NCBI RefSeq assembly: GCF_001941845.1
Contig: NZ_CP018870.1
Location: 6,920,001 to 6,984,000 of the forward strand
From: Streptomyces sp. TN58
Lineage (GTDB): Bacteria; Actinomycetota; Actinomycetes; Streptomycetales; Streptomycetaceae
Reading direction: 5' to 3'
Length of the DNA: 64,000 nt
The notes under the pieces are model-generated. The model made no database searches. It had not been told where the DNA came from and worked only from the letters and a program-made list of their open reading frames with translations. This document shows positions 24,794-32,494 of this stretch, in pieces (positions within the stretch are counted from its first letter, which is position 1; each line of letters opens with the position of its first letter). Made by a program: the position numbers and the translations under genes.

Positions 24794-25735
24794 GTGAGTC
24801 TTCATGTCGTCATGGGTTACGGGCCCGCGGGCGCTGCCACCGCCCGTCTGCTGGCCGAGCAAGGACATTCCGTACGCGTCGTCACCAGGTCGGGCAGAGA
24901 CCCGGAACCGGGGATCGAGCACGTCGCGCTCGACGCGGCCGACCGGGAGCGGCTGACCGCCGTGGCGCGTGGTGCGGCGGCGATCCACCACTGCGCCGCG
25001 CCGCCCTACCACCGCTGGGTGCGCGAATGGCCACCGCTCGTCGCCGCCGCCTGCGCCGCGGCCGAGGACACCGGGGCCGTACTGGTCATGCTGGGCAACC
25101 TCTACGGCTACGGGCCGGTGGACGGGCCCATGACCGAGGGGCTGCCCCTCGCGGCGACCGGCCCCAAGGGGCGGGTACGCGCCGCCGGGTGGGAGCAGGC
25201 GCGGGCACTGCACGAGCAGGGCCGCATCAGGGCGGTCGAGGTACGGGCCGGCGACTTCTTCGGCCCCGGCGTCACCGACGGCGGGCACCTCGCCCGACGG
25301 GTCGTGCCGGCGCTGCTGCGCGGCAAGCCGGTCTCCGCGCTGGGGGATCCCGACGCCCCGCACAGCTGGACCTACCTCCCCGACGTGGCAGCGGCGATGG
25401 CCGAGGCCGCCGGCGAGGAGCGGGCCTGGGGCCGTCCCTGGCACATCCCGACCGAACCCCCGCGCTCCGTACGGGAGATGGCCGAACTGATCGCCGCCGC
25501 TGCGGGAACCGGTCCCGCGGTGGTGCGCAGCATTCCTCCGGCGGTACTGGGCCTCGCGGGGCTGTTCTCCCCGCTGATGCGCGAACTCAAGGAGATCCGC
25601 TACCAGTTCGACCGCCCCTTCGTCGTCGATTCGAGCGCCTACGAAGCCGCCTTCGCGGTGCGTGCCACTCCCCTCGACGAACAGGTCAAGGCCACCCTCG
25701 ACTGGTGGCGCGCACTCCCGGACTCCGCCCGATGA
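24794..25735 (+). CDS. NAD(P)-dependent epimerase/dehydratase-like reductase
   Basis: A 313-residue extended short-chain dehydrogenase. The nucleotide motif GYGPAGAATARLL is at residues 8-20, MLGNLYGYGP is the mid-domain segment before the active site, and SWTYLPDVAAAMAEA is typical of extended SDRs. A canonical YxxxK is not obvious: the region after NLYGYG reads GWEQARAL, so the active site may be unusual. It starts at GTG 24794 and its TGA overlaps the ATG of the KS-ACP-AONS gene (ATGA). The two products therefore probably act on the same metabolite, most simply as synthase and ketoreductase. Confidence 0.85.
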   Translation: MSLHVVMGYGPAGAATARLLAEQGHSVRVVTRSGRDPEPGIEHVALDAADRERLTAVARGAAAIHHCAAPPYHRWVREWPPLVAAACAAAEDTGAVLVMLGNLYGYGPVDGPMTEGLPLAATGPKGRVRAAGWEQARALHEQGRIRAVEVRAGDFFGPGVTDGGHLARRVVPALLRGKPVSALGDPDAPHSWTYLPDVAAAMAEAAGEERAWGRPWHIPTEPPRSVREMAELIAAAAGTGPAVVRSIPPAVLGLAGLFSPLMRELKEIRYQFDRPFVVDSSAYEAAFAVRATPLDEQVKATLDWWRALPDSAR

Positions 25736-28700
25736 CCGCCGTGACGGGGACGCCCCCGCCGGCGGGGCGCGAGGCGATAGCGGTCGTGGGCATGGCCTGC
25801 CGGTTCCCGGGAGCCCGAAATCCGAACGACTACTGGCGGCTCCTGACGGCCCCGCGGGCACAGTTCTCCGCCATCCCGGACTCCCGCTGGCGCGGCGCCG
25901 CCTTCCTCAGCGACGACTTCCGCGACGCGTCGTCCACCTACACCGACACCATGGCGCTGCTGCCGGACGTGGCCGGCTTCGACGCCGCGCACTACGGGAT
26001 ACCCCCGCGCCGGGCCACCGCGATGGACCCCCAGCACCGGCTGCTCATCGACCTCGCCCGCGAGGCGATCCAGGACGCGGGGTGGGAGGCCGACGGCTTC
26101 GACCGTGAGGAGACCTCGGTGGTCACGGCCCTCACCGAGAGCGGCTACCGAAACCTCAGCACCATGCAGATACGCATGCGCCAGCTGGCCGGCGGCGAGT
26201 TCGGAGCCCCCGCGGCGGACCCGGAATGGCAGGAGACCGTACGCGCGGTCCCCGGCCTGCACGGCACGTCCGTCGCCGGCCTGCTCCTCAACATGGGCCC
26301 CAACACGATCAGTTCGGTTTTCGACCTGCACGGCGAGAGCTACGCCCTGGACTCCGCGTGCTCCGGTGGGCTCATGGCCGTCGCCAACGCGGTGCACGCA
26401 CTGCGTGCGGGCCGCTCCCGCATCGCGATCGCCGGTGGCGCCCAGCTGATCCTCACCCCGGACCTGCTGGTGGGGCTGTGCCGGATAGGCGCCATCTCCC
26501 GCAGCGGCAGATGCCTGCCCTTCGGCGCCGAGGCCGACGGCTTCGTGCTCGGGGAGGGCGCCGGCGTCCTGGTGCTGAGGCCGCTCGCCGACGCCCGGGC
26601 CGCCGGGGACCGCGTCTACGCGGTGATCCGCGGCGTGGGCACGGCCAACGACGGGACCGTACAGGGCGGACTGCACCCCCAGGCGGGCGGACAGCTCAGG
26701 GCCCTGCGGCGGGCCTACCGCGACGCCGATCTGCCCCCGGGTGCGGTGGGCTACCTGGAGGCGCACGGCACCGGGACCACCGTCGGCGACCCCGTCGAGC
26801 TCGCGGTCCTGGGCGAACTGCGCGGTGCGGACGCCGCCCCGGCCCACCTCGGCGCGGTCAAGGCCGTCGTCGGGCACTCGCTCAACTCCGCGGGCATGGC
26901 CGGACTCATCAAGACGGTCCTGGCCGTGCAGCGTGGGGTGATCCCGCCGCAGCCGGAGTTCGGCCTCGCCGACACCGCCGCCCTCGACGCCGCGCGGCTG
27001 ACCGTCCCCACGGCGCCGGTCCCGTGGTCCGGGAACGGCCTGCCCCGCCGAGCCGGGGTGAGCGCCTTCGGCTTCGGCGGTACCGGCGTGCACATGGTCG
27101 TGGAGGAGTGCCCGGAGCCGCCCGCGCCGCCGGCACCGGCCGAGGGACCGTACGAACTGGTCCTGACCGCCCGGGACCGGCCCGGGCTGGCCCGGTACGC
27201 GCGAGACGTGGCACGGACCCTCACCGAGGACCGGCCGCCGCTGGCCCGGGTGGCGGACACCCTGGCCCGCCGCGCGCCCCTGGCGGAGCGCCTGGCCCTG
27301 GTGGCGCGGGACACCGCCGACGCGGCGGCCCGGCTGGGCGCGGCGGCCTCGGAGCTGGAGACCGGGCGCTCCGGCGCCGGGGAGCCCGTGCCGCCGACGG
27401 CCGAACCCCGCTCCGCGGGCCGTACGCCGCCGTGCACCCTGCCCCCGAGCCCGCTCGCCCCGCGCCGCCACTGGGTCGTGGACGACGCGGCACGCGAGGC
27501 CCCCGACCCCGCCGTGCGCCCAGTGGCGGTGCGTGCGCCGGCCGGGCACGCTGCTCCCGCCCCTGCCCCTGCTGTATCCGCTGCCCCCGCCGCATCCGCT
27601 GTTTCCGTCGCTTCGGGCGAGGACGCCGCGTCCCTCGTGCTGGCGGAGGTGTCGCGCACCGGGGTGTTCCCGCTCTCGGACCTCGGCGAGGACATGAAGC
27701 TCGTGGCCGGCCTCGGCTTCGACTCCCTCATGCTCCAGGAGCTGGCGGTCAACATCGGCAAGCACGCGCCCGGCTTCCCCTCCGAGGAGCTGTTCACGCC
27801 CGGACTCACCGTCGGCGGGCTGATCGCACTGCTCGATCCGGACCGTGCCGGGCCGGCCGCCTCCGGCCGGCCGCCGTCCGACGCTGCGCCGCCGGCGGCC
27901 GAGTGGCGTGCCGACGCCGCGAGCGTCGACGACTTCCCGGAGGTGGCCCTCTTTGAGCAGCGTCTGGACGCGGTCAAGGCCAGTGGCGCGGCCTTCCCGT
28001 ACTTCCGTGTCCACGAGGGCACCATCCGCGACACCACCGTGATCGGCGACCGCTCGTACCTCTCCTTCGGCAGCTACAACTACCTGGGGATCTCCGGCCA
28101 TCCGGCCGTCAACGAAGCCGTCCACCGGGCGGTGGAGCGGTACGGGACCTCGGTCTCCGCGAGCCGCGCCCTCTCGGGCGAGCGGGAGCTCACGGTCCGG
28201 CTGGAACGCGCCCTTGCCGGCTTCCTCGGCGTGGGGGACTGCCTCACGCTCGTCAGCGGCCACGCCACCAACGTCACCGCGATCGGGCACCTCGTCGGCG
28301 CCGGGGACCTGATCCTGCACGACGCGCTGGCCCACGACAGCATCCTCCAGGGCTGTGCCCTGTCGGGGGCGGCGAGACGCCCGTTCGCCCACAACGACGC
28401 CGACAGCCTGGAACACCTGCTGCGGCTCAACCGGTCCCGCTTCCGGCGGGTGCTGATCGTCGTCGAGGGCGCCTACAGCATGGACGGCGACCTGGCCGAC
28501 CTGCCCGCCTTCATCAAGCTGAAGAGGCGGTACGGAGCCCTGCTGATGGTCGACGAGGCGCACAGCATCGGCACCGTCGGCGAACAGGGCCGCGGAATCG
28601 GTGAGTTCTACGGCGTCGACCGGTCCGACGTGGACCTGTGGATGGGCACCCTGTCCAAGTCCTTCGCCAGCTGCGGGGGTTACCTCGGCGGCTCGGCCCG

Positions 28701-29121
28701 CATGGTGCGCTGGCTGCGGCACACCCTCCCGGGCTTCGTCTACAGCGTGGGGCTCACCCCGGCCAACGCGGCCGCCGCCCTGGCCGCCACGGAGCTGATC
28801 ACCGCGGAACCGCACCGGGTGAGCACGCTCAGACGCAACTCCGCACTGTTCCTCGGTCTGGCCGCGGCGGCCGGCCTGGCGACCGGCGCCAGTTCGGACA
28901 CTCCGATCGTGCCGGTCGTCCTCGGCGATTCGGCGCGCACCCTGCATGTCGCCGACCGGCTCTTCGCCCGCGGGGTGATCGCCGATCCGATCTTCCACCC
29001 CGCCGTCGAGGAGGGTTTGTCGAGACTGCGGTTCTTCCTCACGTGTGAGCACCGCGAGGACGACATCCGCCGGGCGGTCGCCGCCGTGGCCGAGGAGGTG
29101 GACGCTTCCGCGGGAACCTGA
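25732..29121 (+). CDS. Ketosynthase-ACP-alpha-oxoamine synthase fusion (AT-less mini polyketide synthase)
   Basis: A 1129-residue three-domain enzyme. Residues 14-460 are a type I ketosynthase with complete triad: Cys210 (DSACSGG), His345 (EAHGTGT), His382 (GHSLNSAG). A linker (470-625) ends in a PKS-like PRRHW motif, but no acyltransferase is present. An ACP follows (about 630-705, GFDSL with Ser665). Residues 735-1129 are a PLP alpha-oxoamine synthase: DEAHS (Asp941, His944) and LSKSFASCGG with Lys976. The AONS should release the ACP-bound acyl chain by decarboxylative condensation with an amino acid, giving an alpha-amino ketone. Extender units must come from an outside acyltransferase. 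Its start overlaps the reductase gene. Confidence 0.93.
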   Translation: MTAVTGTPPPAGREAIAVVGMACRFPGARNPNDYWRLLTAPRAQFSAIPDSRWRGAAFLSDDFRDASSTYTDTMALLPDVAGFDAAHYGIPPRRATAMDPQHRLLIDLAREAIQDAGWEADGFDREETSVVTALTESGYRNLSTMQIRMRQLAGGEFGAPAADPEWQETVRAVPGLHGTSVAGLLLNMGPNTISSVFDLHGESYALDSACSGGLMAVANAVHALRAGRSRIAIAGGAQLILTPDLLVGLCRIGAISRSGRCLPFGAEADGFVLGEGAGVLVLRPLADARAAGDRVYAVIRGVGTANDGTVQGGLHPQAGGQLRALRRAYRDADLPPGAVGYLEAHGTGTTVGDPVELAVLGELRGADAAPAHLGAVKAVVGHSLNSAGMAGLIKTVLAVQRGVIPPQPEFGLADTAALDAARLTVPTAPVPWSGNGLPRRAGVSAFGFGGTGVHMVVEECPEPPAPPAPAEGPYELVLTARDRPGLARYARDVARTLTEDRPPLARVADTLARRAPLAERLALVARDTADAAARLGAAASELETGRSGAGEPVPPTAEPRSAGRTPPCTLPPSPLAPRRHWVVDDAAREAPDPAVRPVAVRAPAGHAAPAPAPAVSAAPAASAVSVASGEDAASLVLAEVSRTGVFPLSDLGEDMKLVAGLGFDSLMLQELAVNIGKHAPGFPSEELFTPGLTVGGLIALLDPDRAGPAASGRPPSDAAPPAAEWRADAASVDDFPEVALFEQRLDAVKASGAAFPYFRVHEGTIRDTTVIGDRSYLSFGSYNYLGISGHPAVNEAVHRAVERYGTSVSASRALSGERELTVRLERALAGFLGVGDCLTLVSGHATNVTAIGHLVGAGDLILHDALAHDSILQGCALSGAARRPFAHNDADSLEHLLRLNRSRFRRVLIVVEGAYSMDGDLADLPAFIKLKRRYGALLMVDEAHSIGTVGEQGRGIGEFYGVDRSDVDLWMGTLSKSFASCGGYLGGSARMVRWLRHTLPGFVYSVGLTPANAAAALAATELITAEPHRVSTLRRNSALFLGLAAAAGLATGASSDTPIVPVVLGDSARTLHVADRLFARGVIADPIFHPAVEEGLSRLRFFLTCEHREDDIRRAVAAVAEEVDASAGT

Positions 29122-29132
29122 ATCGGCCATGG

Positions 29133-29711
29133 TCAGAACAGCGTTCGTTCGATCCGGCTGAGCATGGCGCTGGTGCCGGGGTCGCCGGCCGGTCCCGCCT
29201 CCGCGGAGGGGGCGGCGCCGTCCCGGCCCTCCGCGCCGCCCATCCGCTGCGAGAGCAGGTAGGCGATGATCTCCGCCTCCTGCTCCTGCACGTCGTCGTA
29301 GGCCGCCCGCAGGAGCATGTCGCGGACGAGTTCGGGGTCGAGGTTGGGGAAGAGCAGGCGGGCGGCCGTCTCGTCCAGCCCGCCGGCGCCGCGATGGCAG
29401 CAGATGATGTGGCCCAGCTCGTGCAAGATGATGTGCTCCTGATGCGCGCTGGTGGTGTTGGCGTCGTAGAAGATGAGGTCCTCGTCGCGGGCGGCTACCC
29501 ACATGCCGCACGGGTGCGACGAGGGCATCTGCATCGGGACCAGGATGATCGGGCGGCCCCGCGCCTCGCCGAGGTGCCGGCACAGCTCGGCCACGTCGGT
29601 CGACTCCGGCAGGTCGAGCTCGGCGATCCGCTCCGCGCCGGCCTTCCGCAGCTTCTTGAGCCGGCTGCGGCGGTCCTGGTCCGCCGACCGCTCCTTCCGG
29701 GCGCTCCTCAT
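29133..29711 (-). CDS. ImmA/IrrE-type zinc metallopeptidase
   Basis: A 192-residue protein with the gluzincin motif HELGH (His97, Glu98, His101) in the context HIILHELGHIICCH, followed by an acidic helix QEQEAEIIAYLLSQRM carrying the likely third ligand. This is the ImmA/IrrE peptidase domain, which in known systems cleaves a partner repressor. The N-terminus is basic and helical. The ATG overlaps the TGA of the XRE gene (29708-29711), so protease and regulator are coupled. It converges with the KS-ACP-AONS gene, only 11 bases between stops. Confidence 0.88.
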   Translation of the reverse strand: MRSARKERSADQDRRSRLKKLRKAGAERIAELDLPESTDVAELCRHLGEARGRPIILVPMQMPSSHPCGMWVAARDEDLIFYDANTTSAHQEHIILHELGHIICCHRGAGGLDETAARLLFPNLDPELVRDMLLRAAYDDVQEQEAEIIAYLLSQRMGGAEGRDGAAPSAEAGPAGDPGTSAMLSRIERTLF

Positions 29712-30160
29712 TCCGGGCTGGAGGGGTCGTCGACGGGCGGGAGGCCCTGCAGCTGCCGGTACTGGTCCATGATGGCCGTGATGGCCTGGAGGTTCTCCTT
29801 CTTCATCCCGGCCGCCCGCATCGCCACGGCGCGGACCCCGGACTGGCGCAGCGCCTCGATGGCGGCGATCTCGCTGAGGACCGACTGGGCCACCTTGTCG
29901 TCGAAGAAGTAGGCCACCGAGACGCCGAAGAAGCGGGCCAGGGCGGCGAGGAGGTCGGGGGACGGATTCGAGCGCTTCCCCGTCCGCAGCTGCGACAGGT
30001 ACACGCCCCCCACCTTGAGTTCGGGGTTGGCCCGCTTCAGTTCCTCCGCCACCTCGGCGTTGGTCCAGTGCTTGCCCTTGGGGCGGACCGTCTTGAACAG
30101 GTCGTCGAGACGCACTGCGAGCAGGGGCCGGTCATCGCCCCCGGTCTCGGTCTCCGTCAT
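29708..30160 (-). CDS. XRE family helix-turn-helix regulator
   Basis: A 150-residue regulator from ATG 30160 (GGGAGGAAGG upstream). The HTH is about residues 20-80: WTNAEVAEELKRANPELKVGGVYLSQLRTGKRSNPSPDLLAALARFFGVSVAYFFDD. The C-terminal helical part (about 80-150) is probably the dimerisation or protease-recognition part. It is coupled to the ImmA-type peptidase by a 4-base overlap, the arrangement of ImmR/ImmA pairs. Two palindromes upstream (30189-30207, 30275-30287) are candidate operators. Confidence 0.9.
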   Translation of the reverse strand: MTETETGGDDRPLLAVRLDDLFKTVRPKGKHWTNAEVAEELKRANPELKVGGVYLSQLRTGKRSNPSPDLLAALARFFGVSVAYFFDDKVAQSVLSEIAAIEALRQSGVRAVAMRAAGMKKENLQAITAIMDQYRQLQGLPPVDDPSSPE

Positions 30161-30188
30161 GGTGAACCTTCCTCCCGTCACCTCCTCG

Positions 30189-30207
30189 GCATAGCCCTTG
30201 GCTATGC
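30189..30207. promoter_or_regulatory. Palindrome GCATAGCC-CTT-GGCTATGC upstream of the XRE gene
   Basis: A perfect 8-bp inverted repeat with a 3-base centre, about 29 bases before the XRE start codon. AT content is higher than around it. It is the best operator candidate for autorepression by the XRE protein. Confidence 0.65.
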
Positions 30208-30274
30208 GTCACTTTCCCAGAATAGCGGTCAGTTGACAATCGGGCTGGACTCCGCCAACGTTGGGTCTCGCCGA

Positions 30275-30287
30275 TAGCTGTCAGCTA
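30275..30287. promoter_or_regulatory. Palindrome TAGCTG-T-CAGCTA further upstream of the XRE gene
   Basis: A perfect 6-bp inverted repeat with a single central base, 115 bases before the XRE start. It may be a second regulator site or part of the promoter. It differs from the palindrome at 30189. Confidence 0.45.
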
Positions 30288-30330
30288 ACGCGACTCACGG
30301 GGGAAACGGGGTCGGGTTTGCTGCGGAAAT

Positions 30331-30371
30331 CGGACTGGCCCGGCCCTCGGGGGATGGGCCGGGCCAGTCCG
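30331..30371 (-). terminator. Perfect 16-bp hairpin (distal of two)
   Basis: CGGACTGGCCCGGCCC (30331-30346) pairs perfectly with 30356-30371 around a 9-base loop containing CGGGGGAT. It is the second of two strong hairpins after the leftward MAB_1171c-type gene. It may insulate the XRE-ImmA pair from upstream transcription. Confidence 0.8.
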
Positions 30372-30420
30372 GGCGGAAGCCACCCGTCCGGCCCGATGAA
30401 ACACGGGGGAACGGGAGAAG

Positions 30421-30456
30421 CCCGCCCGGTTTGACGGGGGATGCAAACCGGGCGGG
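30421..30456 (-). terminator. Perfect 13-bp hairpin (proximal of two)
   Basis: CCCGCCCGGTTTG (30421-30433) pairs perfectly with CAAACCGGGCGGG (30444-30456); the loop also contains CGGGGGAT. It starts 6 bases past the stop of the MAB_1171c-type gene. Confidence 0.8.
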
Positions 30457-30461
30457 AGCTC

Positions 30462-31625
30462 TCAACTCGCCTTGCTGAGCTTACTGTAGGCGGCGGCAAC
30501 CTGGGTGAGCCAGGCGACTTCCGCCACGAAGTTGTCGGTGTCGCGGTCGTCGAAGTCGCCCGCGTCCTTGCTGTGGTCGGGCACGATCCCCGTCCGCTTC
30601 GCCTCCAGGGCCTGCCTGATCTGCGCCGCTTCGGCGAAGGCCTGACGCAGCTCAGCGCCCGCCTCCCCGCCCGACATCCCGCCCGCGGCGCCGGCGGCGC
30701 TGGTCTCACGGTCGATGTAGGGCCTCAAGTCCCGCCAGCCGTCCCGGATTTCCACCACGCGGCGGTGCAGCCGGTAGTTCAGGTCGGATACCGAGGGTCC
30801 CGGGGGCTCCAGCGCGATGTCCGGCGAGGCCTCGTACAGGTCCCGCCACAGCGGGTGCAGCGCCCGGTAGGACCGGTAGCTGCGGGCCCACTCCGCCAGC
30901 CGTGAAACGGGCGGCCCCCACAGGGAGTTGATCAGGCTCAGGGAGAGGATCACGATGCCCGAGGCGCTGAAGACGTTGGAGGCGAGCTTCCACGCGCCGA
31001 TGTCCACCCCGGCCGCCAGGGTCAGGATGTTCACCGTACGGGCCGTGCAGTAGAGGAACAGCACCACGGCGGCGACCGAGAGCATCCGCAGGGCCTGCCG
31101 CAGCGAGGCGTTGTCCGTCATCCGGGCGTACGGGCCGCACTGGCGGTAGATCGTCACGCACGGCACCGCCTGGGACACGATGAAGACCAGGAGGTAGGTC
31201 AGCAGCAGCGGCCTGTTGGTGCCGTCGAAGTCCGAGGCCGGTCGGCCGGGGCCGTCCGCGAGGAAGAACAGCACCGTCAGCAGCACGTCCAGGGCGATGC
31301 CGGTGATCAGCCAGTACCGGGTGCCGCGAGCCGCCGCCTCGTCCGTCGCCGCCCAGCGCAGCAGGATGATCTGCGCCGCGACGCAGAAGGCGACGGCGGC
31401 CAGGTGCATGATGAGGATGGCCAGGTTGCCCACGCCCAGGATGCTCCCGCCGCCCATGGCGACGGCGCCCATGGTGAAGGTGAGGCACTGGAGCAGCAGG
31501 GTGGCGATCAGCGCGCGGTAGGCGCTGTCGCGCCAGCTGCGGCGGACCTGGGAGAGGCGGTAGAAGAGCGCGGCGTAGGAGGAGAGCGCCGCTGTCGCGA
31601 AGCAGAGGGTTCGGATCGCGTTCAC
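30462..31625 (-). CDS. MAB_1171c-family (DUF6545) membrane protein
   Basis: A 387-residue protein. The N-terminal ~230 residues contain about seven hydrophobic segments (for example LCFATAALSSYAALFY, IMHLAAVAFCVAAQIILL, PLLLTYLLVFIVSQAVP, VAAVVLFLYCTARTVNIL). A soluble C-terminal domain contains YRALHPLWRDLYEASPDIAL and the helical LRQAFAEAAQIRQALEAKR. This is the layout of the actinobacterial family called MAB_1171c putative transporter; its function is not established and a 7TM sensor role is as plausible. It starts at GTG 31625, one base after the TetR-like stop. Confidence 0.8.
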   Translation of the reverse strand: MNAIRTLCFATAALSSYAALFYRLSQVRRSWRDSAYRALIATLLLQCLTFTMGAVAMGGGSILGVGNLAILIMHLAAVAFCVAAQIILLRWAATDEAAARGTRYWLITGIALDVLLTVLFFLADGPGRPASDFDGTNRPLLLTYLLVFIVSQAVPCVTIYRQCGPYARMTDNASLRQALRMLSVAAVVLFLYCTARTVNILTLAAGVDIGAWKLASNVFSASGIVILSLSLINSLWGPPVSRLAEWARSYRSYRALHPLWRDLYEASPDIALEPPGPSVSDLNYRLHRRVVEIRDGWRDLRPYIDRETSAAGAAGGMSGGEAGAELRQAFAEAAQIRQALEAKRTGIVPDHSKDAGDFDDRDTDNFVAEVAWLTQVAAAYSKLSKAS

Positions 31626-31626
31626 G

Positions 31627-32352
31627 TCAGCGGTCGCCCTCGCCCAGTGGGACCACGAGGCCGACGGTCTCGGCCGTCACGGCGACGGCCTGGTCGAAGT
31701 AGGCGGCCTCGTCGCGGACGCTGTCGTGCGTCCGGCTGAAGACCTGGAAGACCAACAGGCCGATCAGGCTGCTCCACAGGGCGATGCCGCGCTCGACGAT
31801 GTCCGAGAACGGAGCCGGGGGCGCGCCTCCGAAGAGGGCCAGGGCCTCCGGCCGGAGCAGCGACGGGCCCGGCAGCGTCCGCCGGGGCGGGGTCAGTTCC
31901 CCGCCTTCCAGCGCCGAGCGGAGGATGCCGGCGAGCACTGCGGGAGTGCGCGAGGCGGGCGGGACGGTGTCCTGCGGGGCGTGGTAGCCGGGTACGGGCG
32001 AGCCGTAGATCAGCGTGAACTCGGCGGGGTGGGCGAACGACCACCCCCGCAGGGCGCGGGCCACCGCGAGGAGGCGGGCGCCCGCCGGCGCACCGGCGTC
32101 CGCGGCGGCCCGGTCGGCCTGCTCCATCGCGGCCCCGGACGCGTCGTAGGCGTCGACGACCAGCGCCGTCAGCAGGTCGTCCCGGTGCGGGAAGAGGGCT
32201 TCCACAGCACTGACGTCCAGACCGCCGCCGCGGGCCACGGCGTCCAAGGACAGTCCTGACGCCCCGTGTTGCGCCAGTTGTCGGCGGGCGGCGTCCTTCA
32301 CCACCGCCGTCAGGGCCAGGTCGTCACTCGATTGCGTTGCGGAAACGTTCAT
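31627..32352 (-). CDS. TetR family transcriptional regulator
   Basis: A 241-residue protein whose N-terminus has a TetR-like HTH (AVVKDAARRQLAQHGASGLSLDAVARGGGLDVSAVEALFPHRDDLLTALVVDAYD, about 17-70). It is followed by a WHG/TetR_C-type ligand domain (LRGWSFAHPAEFTLIYGSPVPGYHAP) known from streptomycete regulators. I chose ATG 32352; the longer frame upstream is arginine/proline-rich. It is the first gene of a two-gene operon with the MAB_1171c-type protein. Confidence 0.85.
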   Translation of the reverse strand: MNVSATQSSDDLALTAVVKDAARRQLAQHGASGLSLDAVARGGGLDVSAVEALFPHRDDLLTALVVDAYDASGAAMEQADRAAADAGAPAGARLLAVARALRGWSFAHPAEFTLIYGSPVPGYHAPQDTVPPASRTPAVLAGILRSALEGGELTPPRRTLPGPSLLRPEALALFGGAPPAPFSDIVERGIALWSSLIGLLVFQVFSRTHDSVRDEAAYFDQAVAVTAETVGLVVPLGEGDR

Positions 32353-32459
32353 GCGCGAACGGTACCCGCGGACGGCCGGACGGGGGGACCGGGTGGCCCG
32401 AACGCCCGTGCCACCCGCCGGGATCCGGCCACAGCCGGCAGGACGGGGGTCGGGGGAGA

Positions 32460-32483
32460 CCGGTCCCCGGGCCCGGGGACCGG
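32460..32483. terminator. 24-bp perfect palindrome between convergent-side genes
   Basis: CCGGTCCCCGGG followed by its exact complement CCCGGGGACCGG, with additional partial pairing GGAG/CTCC outside. It is 12 bases past the stop of the copper-radical oxidase gene. It can serve as its terminator, though a loop-free palindrome would have to open a few central pairs. Confidence 0.65.
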
Positions 32484-32494
32484 TCCTCCTCCGT

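Noticed and set aside
25639..29583. 1314-codon open frame on the minus strand antisense to the KS-ACP-AONS gene
   Set aside because: Its translation is low-complexity Arg/Gly/Ala/Val text without domains, as expected opposite a high-GC gene; the + strand product has three complete catalytic domains.
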